From Chara braunii (Eukaryota > Streptophyta > Charophyceae > Charales > Characeae): DNA of 60,073 nt. Below the pieces are notes generated by a model. It worked only from the letters and a program-made list of their open reading frames with translations, was not told the DNA's origin and did not search any database. Position 1 is the first letter of the stretch, and every line of letters begins with the position of its first letter. The stretch spans positions 249,330 through 309,402 of the forward strand of contig BFEA01000010.1 of assembly GCA_003427395.1 (NCBI GenBank), given 5' to 3'. Of the stretch, positions 50,367 to 60,073 are shown piece after piece. Both the position numbers and the translations under genes were made by a program.

Positions 50367-53300
50367 CTTGGGTCGACCCAGTCAGACCCATGCAAAACGC
50401 TTGCATCCCACCTTCCCCCAGTTCATTCTGTCTGATATCACTCAGCGGAAATGTCAGATTTCTCACATACAATTGTTGATTACCTTTCACAATGCATGTC
50501 TTGACATACATAATAATAAAAGTAATATCCTTACATAGTTGTATTCAGATACCCAGGGGATAATGGATAGGGGAAGGGATCACACGTGTTAGACGAGATT
50601 ATACCTAAGGTTCTCTGCCTCCAGAACCCCGCCTGGGTTCCGGCAGAGCTCCCGCAATCGGTGGGTGGACCTCCCACAAGGTCTTGATGCGGACCTACGG
50701 GTTGCAACCCCGCCTGCCGCCTTCCTCTCGTAACCTTAGACTAGACCGAGAGTAAGAAAGATAGAAGTAGAACTGTTTTAGACTCTCAGATACAAGAGGG
50801 GTGCGCTCAAACTCACGGGAGAGGGCCTTGGAATCTTGATTTGCCTGAGGGCCCCGCAATGGTGGCCTGGGAAAACGCTGCAGAAGACGTTTAGAACTGT
50901 GATCGGAATGCAACGCACATGTCCCCTAACAGGCTCCCCAGACCACAACAATGTACCCCTTCTTTAGAGTCGGATCCGTCCTCCAAGGCCACTGCGTTCT
51001 CTTCTGACGGGACTGCAACCGCGCAGCCCAGCAATACTACGTTCGAATAGAGCACACTCCTGTGCTCTACTCTGAGCGCAGGCTAGAACTCCACAGCCCT
51101 GGGCCAACCAGCAGCGTGCATAACAGACGAGTGCAGCAGCAACCCAGGGCAACAACGCTCAGTAACCAGTCCCACAGAAGCCTTGCGCAGAGAGGAACAA
51201 CGCCTGCATAGCAGCAGCACATTGGATGCACAGCAAGGTGGCGCCACAGCAGCTCCTCAGTCCGTGTGCGATGGCCGCCTGGTCCCGCGGTAGTGATGGT
51301 AGCTGTAACGGTCCCAGCAGGACTGCTGTATCAGCAATCGACGCCCCACTTAGACAAACATATAGTTGTACTACGACTGCAGCCTGCACGATGCCCACAG
51401 CCTCCCCTACCAGTATAGCATCAACAGCCACAGCTGCACGCCTACTGCAGGCGCAGACTGCACAACCAAATTCGGTGTCACAGTAGCTGTAATACAGCCA
51501 TCTGACTGCAACCTATTCTAAGCGTCGTCCAACCTCAGGGAGTCGCATCTCCAGGAACCTGCTAATATCGCTTCTCAGCCAACAGCGGTCCACCAGCAGC
51601 CCAACATAGTTCTTGCTGTCGTAGTAATCTGAGCCAGCCAATAATACCAGCGGAGTCTCGGCAGCTACGTGGCTCACCCACTGCCCCTTCCGTCTCGCAC
51701 CAGCCCGGGAGAAACGGTAGCCTCACCAGTAGGGCAATAGTCATGGACACCACAGTACTGAAGAGTAATAGTCCTCACAGCGTAGTAACATCAGTGTTCT
51801 GAGGCATGAAAGATCAGTAAAAACCAGTTTGTTGCAGGGGCAACACTCCCGTAATAATATTGTTTTCAAGGGGCACCGACCACCACTCCAGGCCCCTTTT
51901 AAGCAGCTGTGGCAACAATCTGGCGTTACCACCGAAAACAGCAGCGATCTCACTCCCTTCTCATGACAGCAGCCCACTGCCTTGCAACGCCTCGCACGCT
52001 GAAGTAAGCCGGCAATACTTTACTGCCGCACAATGAGCACTGCACACTCTCAAGAAATGCCTGTGGCAGCAATCAAAGCACACGCTGATGTCGTCTATGC
52101 AGACCTATGCCACAACTAGGCTCGTGCCCTTTTGCTCCTGACTCCCCCCCTCCTTTTTTTTTTTTTGCAATAGCGTTCTCGATCTTCAACAATTGCAACA
52201 CCTACATCTGCTAAGAAGCAGCGGCTCGTGTGATTAACAAGTGTTGTACCCCAAACGAAGTCTGGGGGCAGCGAACACACAAGCCAAAAGGCAACACCAC
52301 CCCAATCACCAACCCCCGTTCAATCAGTAACTGCCACAGTAATACCTGCAACAACTCATGCGCTTCAGTCACACAGTCATAATGGCAATACTCCGAGCAT
52401 CCAGGCATCTGGTAATCAGTAGTAGTATCCACTATGAATTCTAGTAATGACCCAAAGTAAGTAGCTTATGAGTCACACTCCGCTATGTGCCCAATGCATA
52501 AGGAGGGCAGTTCTACGGCCAGAGTGCGGGCAGACTCAGCATGCAGAACTTGAGAACGAGTCTTCTGCTGAAATAGGGGAGGGTACATGTACCACGTGCG
52601 CACACTCTCTCCTTGTCTGTGCGTGTGTGTGTGTGTCTCTGCTCTTTTCTTGGATCTGCTGAGCTTGCTGCTGTTTTTAACCTTGGCTAGATTTCCAGCA
52701 CCCATACACCCATGCACGCGCTCGCACTAATTAGTCACAGGGAGTACTCAAACTTGCACTTTCTTTGGGTGCACTTGGCCGCAACTATGACCACATTCAG
52801 TCCAGGGACGTGCATATGGCTACGGTCCCGGTCACCTACAAGTAGTCGAGCGGGGCGTAGTTAATCTCGGAAACTTACGATCTTCAGGTAAGCTCTCTCT
52901 CCCTGTTGCTGTGGTACTCTTCCTCATCCGTACCTCGAAATCGCCATGAATCTTGCGCTAGAACATGGCTATATGCATTCATAGTTGGTTGAACTCCAAA
53001 CTAACAATCCCATCAAGTTCCCCTTCTTCTAAAACGTTGGAGTAGTACCTTCCTTTGCCTAGCCTGGATGAGAAACGGGCGAGCTACGAGCTCATCTGTC
53101 CGCCATGCATGTTTTTCCTTCCTACACCGCCACCTTCTTCGTCCGTTTCGAATGCACCTATCGGGGACCCGTGTCCACGTACACTAACGATTTCCCCCTG
53201 CGTCCCTTTCCCAAACCAGCACAGTGCCAATCAGCGGTTGATCCTATAATGGCGATACTGTTGTCCACCAGCTCCTATGACCTCGAGGGAGACTTCAGGG

Positions 53301-54995
53301 GGAATCAGCTTCTCGACAGTTCGACTAGTCTCTTGCCACTATGCCCGAGTCCGACGAATGAGTCGTAGATCACCACTTCGCAGTGCTCACTCCCACAACA
53401 GCCTGGTTACTCGTAGCTCGTCACTCTGCCGCTACTTTTATCTTGCCAGTACACCGAGAGATACATGCGACTCGGTCTGCTCGCTCGGAGCCGACTTCCT
53501 CCACCCTGGCATGTACACTGCGCTCCCTGAATCCGGCCCCGACCTTGGCCAGGTACGTGATTCCCTCGCACTCCTTCCTTCTCTCTCTTCGTCAACTCCT
53601 AGCCTTCTTCTCAATCAACTTCTCGACTTCCTTCCCCTCCGCTCTCCGTCTACACCCGGCGTTGTTTGAACACCACTCCACCAGAGTTCCGTTCCCTTAG
53701 CTGAAACTTCCCCTTGCAGACCGCTTTGTCTTATAGCCCTGTTTCGTTGGCCTAAACACCTCTAGGACAGGTGAGGCTCAGAGCACCCATCCTGAATCTT
53801 GGCTAGGTTCATTAGTAAGGACTATCACCCGAACTTTCACGCAGCGACTCTATTCTCCACTGTTTCAATTTTAACGGATGTCCCGCTGGACTGATTCTTG
53901 GGCAGAGACCTAGAATTGTTGGGCCTGCTGCCTTGGGACAACTGGTTTATCTGGATTCGGACGCAAGTCTGCATTCTAACAGTTCATTGGTGTATCCATT
54001 GAACGAGGCTCGCTGGCTCCCGACCGGTCCTGGGACTGGTACTGGTCCACACCCCATAACGGGAAAAATGAAAAATGAATAAAAATAATAATAAAATAAA
54101 ATAAAATAAAATAATTAAAAAGACTTGGAAAAAAAATAAAGAAACGGAACAGGGGGAGGAGGACCGTCGGACCTTGCCTTCGGTCCTGCCTCGCGGGCTC
54201 GCAGTCGGACTCCCCCAGCAAAACTAAGGGGGATAGCCCTGCGACGCCCTCAACCCCTCAGTTTTCTTCAAACTGCGCTCCTCCGTTCCTCTGCTGCAGA
54301 CCGTTGGCCTCGATCCTGGGATCTGCAAGTTGGTAGTTCGGTGACGTAACCAATAGGGCTAAGCCCGAGCCTAGATGTAGCAGCCCCAGTTCTCTATATG
54401 AAGAGTAACTGCAACTCGCCCAGGCCCGCAAGGGTGTGCCAAGGCCACCGCTTGGCTTATTCCCCAAGCCCATGACTTTGTAATGTCGTGTTCCGCTGCC
54501 TCAAGGGCAGGCGTTGCTCGGATCACCACGCGCATCGCCTCTTCATGTCGCGGTCGCGGCCCGAAGCCCTCATAGCCCGCCGCGACCGGCCCTTTTGTCG
54601 CCGCCTTGCCGAAAAACCCCGGCATTTGCTCCTATTAAATCCTGTTTGCACTTTCTCCCTCGGACCTCTCTGACGAGTCCAAACACCGTTATTACCCCGT
54701 CACCTTAGTGTGTTGCGCACTATGCGACCTCAGCAAATGCCGCCTTTCATCGAATCAACAAAAACCTCCCTCTAGCCTTAGTCCCAATAGTTCACTCTCT
54801 GCTGATCGTGACTTTGTCTGTGAGTGCGAGGTTGCGGCCCACTCAGCCCTGTCCAAGTTTTCCTAATTTACTTCTATCCTAGACTGTTGGTGGTTAGTTG
54901 TTTATACTGAACTTATGCATGCCCGCAAAGTGCATGCTCACACACTCTCTAGTCAACACAAATGGGACGCGCCCCTAGATATCGTCGGGCCGACA
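50367..54995. other. X8 distal part, no gene recognised
   Basis: I see no domain in six frames. 51000-52450 is rich in CAGCAG/GCAGC steps. 52140-52166 holds a C run followed by a T run. 54060-54140 is A-rich with AAAAT repeats. The last bases contain the small palindrome GTCGGGCCGAC (54984-54994). Confidence 0.5.
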
Positions 54996-55019
54996 CCGTG
55001 TGGTACGGAGTATGCCACA
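54996..55019 (-). mobile_element. R6 5' LTR, terminal piece
   Basis: CCGTGTGGTACGGAGTATGC then CACA is identical to the end of the 3' LTR at 30876-30899. It is the missing LTR end displaced by X8. Its outer boundary meets the CCGCG target duplication. Confidence 0.92.
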
Positions 55020-55024
55020 CCGCG
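55020..55024. other. Target site duplication of R6, right copy
   Basis: CCGCG, identical to 29727-29731. R5 coding sequence resumes immediately (GATGAAGCTGTC, compare R1 GATGAAGCGGTC). Confidence 0.92.
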
Positions 55025-55610
55025 GATGAAGCTGTCCCGCAAGTCGTCGTCAATTTGAAAAGTTGAGTAGACTGCGGTACAATGGTCCGGACGTCGCGAA
55101 AGAGCATCCGCAAAACGGTTGACTTGGTCGGAATGTGGTTGAGGAAGAAGTCAAACTGGTCGATAAAGGCCATCCAACGGGCAATGCTGCTATTGATCGT
55201 GTCTTGGGTCTTGTAGAATACCAACGGATTGTTATCCGTCACCCATCGAAATTGCCGCCGACCGAGAAGAAAATGCTGCCAGTGCTTGGGCGTGTGTACG
55301 AAGGCCAATAATTCCTTTTTCGTGGGTCGTCAATCGAGTGCACGGCGGGCGCTTTTTTGCTAAAGTACTCAATCAGGTGTCAGTCCACGCCATCATGTTT
55401 CTCGAGAACGAAGCCTATTCCATACCCGGACGCATCGGTAGTGACGCGTGTCAGCGAAAGCAGATCGTAGATGGGCAACACCTTCGCGGATAGCATTGAG
55501 GCTTTGAGGACCAAAAAGGAAGCCCGCGCATTGTCGTCAAAGATAAACGCGTCGCGATCTTCTAGTATCCCTTGATGAAGCGGTAAAGTTGCCGGCTAGT
55601 CAAGTAAGGA
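55025..55610 (-). pseudogene. R5 RNase H (5' part of R5 resumes)
   Basis: HWQHFLLGRRQFRWVTDNNP, FYKTQDTINSSIARWMAFID and FDFFLNHIPTKS are the second half of RNase H. The first half, with TDASGYGIG-like residues and LEKHDGVD, reads near 55390-55460 after a frameshift. Homologous to R1 6900-7405. The ORF beginning at 55308 appears to run into the R6 LTR only because the junction is in frame by chance. Confidence 0.87.
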
Positions 55611-56457
55611 TCAGACATTCATGACGTTCTTCGGGTCCGGCCACTCTTGGATGGCTTGAATCTTGTCCGACAACGGACTGATGCCCTCCGGTGTGACAAA
55701 ATGGCCCAAGTAGTCGAACTCTTGATGCACGAATTCACACTTGTCATGGTTGGCTTTGGACTTGGCACGACGGAGCGTCTCCAACACATGTCGAAGGTGC
55801 TCGAGATGTTCCGGCTATAAACGAGAATGTCGTTTAAGTAGACCAGCACAAACCAGTCCAACATTGCCTGAAACTTGTTGGTCATCGCCGCTTGGAAAGT
55901 CGCCGGGGCATTGATGAGGCCAAAAGGCATAACAAACCACTCAAAATGCTTGGACCACGTCTTGAACGCGGATTTGTAACCATCTTGCGGGCGTATGGAG
56001 ATCTGGTGAAAGCCCGACTTGAAGTCAACTTCGAAAAGAATTTCGCGCCGCCCAAACGCTCAAGAAGGCCGTCAATGCGCGGAAGAGGTCCCACATTCTT
56101 GATGTTTTGTGCGTTGAGCTTGCGGTAATCGATGCACAAGCGAAGGTCCTTGTTCTTCTCTGTACGGAGAGAACTGCCGTATGGTGAGCTACTACGGCGG
56201 ATCCAGCCCTTGTCCAACAGATGATCGAGTTGCTCGTGGAGAACCGCGAGCTCTTCCTCGGTCATGCGATAGATGCATCTTTTCGGCGGCACGACACCGG
56301 CCTCAAGAATGATCTCGTGGGAGATCGGTCGATCCAGCACAACACCGGTAGGAACTCGAAGATGTCGGTGAACTCGTCGAGTAACCGCACCACTTGGGGG
56401 TCCGAAGACATGTCTGTAGATGAAGATTCTATCGCCGCGACAGTCCGAAGAAAACAT
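55611..56457 (-). pseudogene. R5 reverse transcriptase and protease remnant (YLND)
   Basis: From the right: SDCRGDRIFIYRHVFGPPSG (as in R1 near 7800), RPISHEIILEAGVVPPKRCI, YRMTEEELAVLHEQLDHLLD, KDLRLCIDYRKLNAQNIKNV and LPRIDGLLERLGGAKFFSKL. After a frameshift comes MPFGLINAPATFQAAM and VLVYLNDILVYSRN. The catalytic motif is YLND (55829-55840), first Asp to Asn. A stretch near 55620-55760 retains LGHF-like thumb sequence in another frame. R5 is cut at about 56457; gag and most of protease are absent. Confidence 0.9.
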
Positions 56458-57147
56458 CAGGATTGTAATCGAGATCAGGATAATAGCCATCACGCTTGGC
56501 TCCACAAGCGAATCTAGTCCGCGGCATCTGTTGAAATTGGAAAGAACTACTTGAAGGAAATTAGCATGGCCCGTGCGCAAAATATAATAATAACAGGGAA
56601 AAAAGAAGACGATGCACATATCAAGCAGCAACAACGACAGTATTTATTGTTGGATAAAATTAGGGGTAGGATTAAGGGAAATAGGGATCATTGGTTGTAG
56701 CAGAGTGTCATTGTCATTATTGTCCTTGTTTCAGAAAAGAAAGTTGTTGATTCTTCCATCGCTTCTTCTCATCTGCCTCCCGTGCCTTCATACCCTTTTG
56801 AAAGATCATCTTTTTGCCCTCCTCCTCGGCACTCATCCTTTCTTTTCATGCTCCTCCTGTACCTCCATCCCTCGACTCTCAGATCCCCTTGTTCTTATCC
56901 TCCATTCCTCTTCATCCCCGCTTCAACGATCACCTTTTTATTTTCCTCGGGGTGCTCGCAGCTCGGTTCTCCGATCCCTTGCTGTCATCCTCCTCTCGTG
57001 CCTTCATCTCCTCTTTAATGATGTCTTCTCATCCTCCATTGCTCCTCATCCTCTCCGTGTCCTTCTTATCAATGACGGGCTTCCCTACTCTCTTGCTCTC
57101 TTGAGTCCGCAATTATCTTTCCCATGACAGTTCGATGCTCGATATAA

Positions 57148-57150
<3 letters not shown>
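56458..57150. repeat. Pyrimidine-rich degenerate repeats
   Basis: From 56740 to 57100 the plus strand is C/T-rich with loosely repeated CATCCTCC, TTCCTCTTCATC and GATCATCTTTTT/GATCACCTTTTT blocks at roughly 100-130 bp. The long plus-strand ORF here (171 residues, Leu/Ser-rich) follows from the composition. No protein family recognised. Confidence 0.5.

Positions 57151-57151
<1 letters not shown>

Positions 57152-57204
<53 letters not shown>
57152..57204. repeat. (CT)n microsatellite
   Basis: Near-perfect CT dinucleotides, followed by CTGT tetranucleotides near 57298-57316. Confidence 0.96.
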
Positions 57205-57206
<2 letters not shown>

Positions 57207-58917
57207 CCCTCCCTCTCTCGCTCTGTCTATGTACGATGCCCACCTCTGGGGAGAAGAACAATCAGCAACAGAACGACAGCTTGCTCCAATCTGCTGTTTG
57301 TCTGTCTGTCTGTCTATCTCTGAAACAGACACACCCCAATCTTCTCTGGCAACGTATCTGGTGGAAGACGAACAATGACCAACAGAATGTTACTTTGTCA
57401 CAATGTATTAACTTAGGAGACCCCTTCCCAACGTCCCAAAACACGATACGCGTTGCCATGCGAACGGAGATGCGCACCAAACAGGCGCGAATGTTTGAGG
57501 AGCGCAGGACAAACAAAACCCGTGAAGTGGCCTGTGTTCGAGTCCCCCACCAGAAAACGAAAGGAAAGCATTTTCGCCCTGGAACCCAATAAAACCCTGC
57601 TGTAACTCGTCTGCCGAAATTGAGCCGCTGGGCTCTGGTTGCGCCCTCAGACAAGCACGAATGGTCAGTCCCTGAAAAAGGGGTCAAGGAGGCCCTAGGA
57701 AGAGGTCTAGACCGACAGTTGACCAAAATGTCAATAGTCAACTCGTGGACCCAGGCCCAGATCCGAGAAGTCAAAGCCAACACACAAGATTTCCTGGCCG
57801 TCGATCTGGAATGATCTAACAGTGGTCTGCAGGTTCCGGAAGATTCAGGCCTCAAGGAGTCCAGACGGAAACTCGGACAAAATGCGTCTGAGCCGTCGGC
57901 AATCAGACGGTCCAGGGTCTCACACAGACAGAAGCTGACCCTGGGCTACGCGAGTCAACACTATATAGAGTTTACTTCGCCGCTGCTTGGACATTCAAGT
58001 CTTGCGAGTTGCTTGCGGCTTCGATGCTGCACGTGAGACTTTGAGAGGAGGACGTTGGTGCCAGGTTGTTTCGTGGGCTTCAGCCAGACGCTGTAATAGG
58101 AGAAGAGAGAGAGGGAAGGCAGCAATTGCTGCGACCGTAGACGATGGCGAGGTGTGGGCGAGATGTGATGTCGTGTGTGCATACGTGGTCTCACCTGATG
58201 TGATGCTGCTGCGGATTCTGCTCACTGCTGAAGGATGACTCGTCTGCAAGGGGCTGTGTTTACATCATCCACGTGTCATACTCTGTACAGATTGCTGGCG
58301 TGGCAGAGGTGGGGAAGCCTGGAGGAGAAGAGGGACTTCATTGCTACGATATTCTTCTCCTTCCAATTGTCTTTTCTTCCCCCTCTCTGATCTAGTTTGG
58401 ATACTCTTGACTTGGAAACTTTACACATACTTAATGACTTCGAATTGATGGACTAGCTGGAATGATTATCTCGACACATAGTTATCTCACGGAATTGCAG
58501 TCTGTCAACATGATTGTTTGACAAGACTGGGCTCATTACAGTGCGGTTCGAGCCCCCCACGTACAAAATGCATTTGTCCTGGGACCCGTGGGCATCGGGA
58601 TTTTTTTTTTTCTGGGCCCACTGGCAGCGTCTTCCCAGGCCCGCCTCACAATTTAATAGTCATGTTGATAGTAATTTTGGAGAAAAGGTGGTGAAAAGAT
58701 ATGGTATGCAGTTACAATTTAAAAGGGCCTTTACCCGTTCAGACCTTGAATGATGAACGCAGCATAACGGGGCCCACTCGGCCAGAACCGAATTCGTGAA
58801 AAACAGATCAAAAGACATGTTCTCTGGGTCAAAAGTCACAACCTAACTGAAGTGAGGAGTTGTGGCAAAGGTCGCAGTTGTGCCCCAGGACGAACAGTTG
58901 CAGCATTCAATTGTGGG
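57205..58917. other. No gene recognised; LTR-like fragments possible
   Basis: ACTATATAGAG at 57959-57969 resembles the TATA box of the R6 LTR, and 57640-57960 has GGCC/CAGGC-rich U3-like composition. GTTCGAGTCCCCC (57537) and GGTTCGAGCCCCCC (58544) are B-box-like but have no A box at proper distance. No ORF with a domain. Confidence 0.4.
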
Positions 58918-58919
58918 AG

Positions 58920-59035
58920 TCACGTCTGTTCGTCCAGGGGGCTGTGTGAGTCATATCTGTTCGTGCAGTGGATGTGTCTGTTCGTGCAGTAGAAGTGTCT
59001 GTTCGTGCAGAAGTTGTCTGTTCGAATGGAAGTTA
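58920..59035. repeat. Short tandem repeat, TCTGTTCGTGCAG unit
   Basis: Five imperfect copies of TCTGTTCGTGCAG-type sequence, roughly 20-30 bp apart, between 58925 and 59030. Non-coding. Confidence 0.82.
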
Positions 59036-59911
59036 ATGGGGTAGAGTCCCAGTCCAAGTCAAAGTCCAACAGGCAGTCTAGATTCAGACCCAAAGTCCAA
59101 AATTCAGGCCTAAAGGCCGCTGCAGCAGCAAACCCTGAGGGAAAGGTACTGGGACACATTCTGCAATGGTCTGGGACTGGGGAAAGACCCAAGGAAGAGT
59201 GATTCAGACCTCACTAAGGGAGGCCAGCACTATAAGAGGCCAGGCCAACCTCCCCACAGGACAGATCTCCACTGGCATAGATGCGTGGAAGTGCTGAAGC
59301 ACTTGTGCGCTAGCCTGCAGGGAGAATGCGCTGGCTGGAAGCTGCGCAAGCAGGAGAAGAAGAGGCAGGGCGCTGACTGGCAGAAGCAGCCATAGCTGCG
59401 CCAGCATGGTTAATAGAAGTAGAGGGGTTAGTAGTAGACATTAGTGAGTAACATTCAGAGTAGATCCTCATCAATAGGGAGTAAGCATGCAGAGTAAGAC
59501 AAGGGAACCAAGACAGGGATCTCGAGAGAGTGAGAGAGAGAAGACAGGTTAAGAAGTTGGATATGGTGGACACTTATTGGCGCCTTACCTGTGATATGAG
59601 GGCAGATGCTGGCTGAGCCAGGCCCCATGCTGATGATTGAACGAGGGGGACTTGTATTCTGTTCTTGGACTCGAGATACTCTTTGTGTGATGTGGTTGTG
59701 ATAATAAGGGCTGCGCTACCTTGGTTCTCATCTTATCTCGACTTGGCTTTGTGTGAGGCTTCTCTGTCTATGTGAATGATGTCTATGCATGCGGTGTGAT
59801 ACACTCCAAGTTGTGAACTGGCAGGTTCCTTAAAGAGAGGGTCCACTCAGCCCTCGCAATTTGAGTAAAACAAGTAGTTATTATTTTTTTTTTTCCTTAG
59901 GGTGAGGACTG
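59036..59911 (+). other. U3-like segment then unassigned sequence
   Basis: AGGCCTAAAGGCC at 59107-59119 and CACTATAAGAGGCC at 59229-59242 resemble LTR promoter features seen in R6. No partner LTR is visible. The rest holds no recognised gene. Confidence 0.35.
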
Positions 59912-60073
59912 TGTGAGGATTGAGCCCTCAAGTAGGGGCCTTGCCATGATGTACATGTTCTGGGCTAAGGCCCCAACGAGCCTCGTGCCCGCCCTAAGTG
60001 AAGGCGGGCCAGCAAATCAACAAGAGCCCTCTGTACGAACATTTCACGAAGTGGGGTCCTTACAGTTGCAGCA
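59912..60073 (+). mobile_element. R2-type LTR start, runs off the window
   Basis: TGTGAGGATTGAGCCCTC and the following 160 bp match the minus strand of 16477-16318 (GGGGCCTTGCC, TGATGTACATGTTCTGGGCT, the CCCGCC hairpin at 59988-60008, GGCGGGCCAGCAAATCAACA). Orientation plus. The element body would lie beyond 60073. The bases before it are not a clear polypurine tract, so this is more likely a 5' or solo LTR. Confidence 0.85.

Larger units (their letters stand above)
46255..54995. mobile_element. X8: 8.7-kb non-coding insertion in the R6 5' LTR
   Basis: Bounded by CCGT on both sides (46251-46254 and 54996-54999), while the intact LTR has it once. Its termini (TTTCGAGTGC and GGGCCGACA) do not form an obvious inverted repeat, and no LTR pair was found by eye. 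No gag, pol, transposase or helicase motifs are readable in any frame. It contains diverged internal repeats and the stem-loop array. It could be a large non-autonomous retrotransposon derivative, or several insertions stacked together. Confidence 0.65.

Noticed and set aside
51226-51486. 86-residue Ala/Ser/Thr-rich ORF in X8
   Set aside because: Composition follows from CAGC-rich DNA and the opposite strand is equally open; no support for a gene.
46255-54995. X8 as a terminal-inverted-repeat DNA transposon
   Set aside because: TTTCGAGTGC and TGTCGGCCCG (reverse complement of the end) do not match, and no transposase is readable.
54949-55308. 119-residue ORF spanning the R6/R5 junction as a fusion gene
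   Set aside because: The N-terminal part is R5 RNase H and the rest is LTR read by chance after the insertion border.
56612-57127. 171-residue plus-strand ORF
   Set aside because: Pyrimidine-rich repeat DNA gives Leu/Ser/Pro in several frames at once; no family recognised.
57532-57552. B-box-like GTTCGAGTCCCCC as a tRNA or SINE
   Set aside because: No A box or D-arm within the expected distance, and no repeat copy seen. The same applies to 58544.

Overview
The window reads as repeat-dominated nuclear DNA of a green-lineage eukaryote. It contains at least seven Ty3/gypsy-type LTR retrotransposons with chromodomain-like integrase tails, initiator-Met-tRNA primer sites (TGGTATC[A/G]GAGC), dense microsatellites and assembly gaps. 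One LTR carries a short stretch that translates like plastid psbC, which points to a photosynthetic host. A giant-genome streptophyte alga such as Chara would fit, but that is inference. I found no convincing intact host gene. Nearly all coding sequence is decayed gag-pol, with frameshifts, in-frame stops and lost catalytic residues. I name the elements R1 to R7 and X8.

Layout, left to right. 1-2275: simple repeats, a 163-bp tandem duplication and a dispersed repeat with a long hairpin. R1 (minus, 2276 to about 10740): 3' LTR, polypurine tract, chromodomain tail, then a 1.9-kb tRNA-like/A-tailed insertion, then integrase, RNase H, a reverse transcriptase (RT) lacking its palm, protease and gag. 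R2 (minus, 11004-16477): truncated in RT; has protease, gag, leader, primer binding site (PBS) and 5' LTR. 16525-16920: LTR fragments of other families. R3 (plus, about 18157-23398): gag, protease, RT with YLND, RNase H, integrase and a chromo-like tail, plus a possible 65-bp intron in gag. R4 (minus, 25481-26560): only leader, PBS and LTR, with an array of CCACGTCAGC motifs.

The right half is a nested insertion that can be dissected exactly. R5 (minus, same family as R1) runs from its 3' LTR (ends 28234) to 29731 and resumes at 55025. It was interrupted by R6, whose 25.3 kb is bounded by a 5-bp CCGCG target duplication (29727-29731 and 55020-55024). R6 has a 3' LTR (29732-30899), gag-pol (30913-36694), leader and PBS (45200-45211). 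Its 5' LTR is split (45215-46254 plus about 54996-55019). R7 (minus, 36888 to about 44597, same broad family as R2) sits inside the R6 leader. X8 (46255-54995, apparently noncoding) sits inside the R6 5' LTR, between two copies of CCGT. X8 contains the most unusual structure here: about 17 tandem stem-loops with an almost constant AACTTA loop and outer stems that differ between units but remain complementary.

The elements no longer work together as a system: every copy has lost at least one essential activity. R1 lacks the RT palm; R3 and R5 have YLND; R5 and R6 have lost the integrase glutamate; R7 has Asp-to-Asn changes in protease, RT and RNase H; R2 is truncated. What remains informative is the non-coding part: PBS variants, polypurine tracts, repeated bZIP-type motifs in leaders, recurrent short hairpins in LTRs, and the X8 hairpin array.
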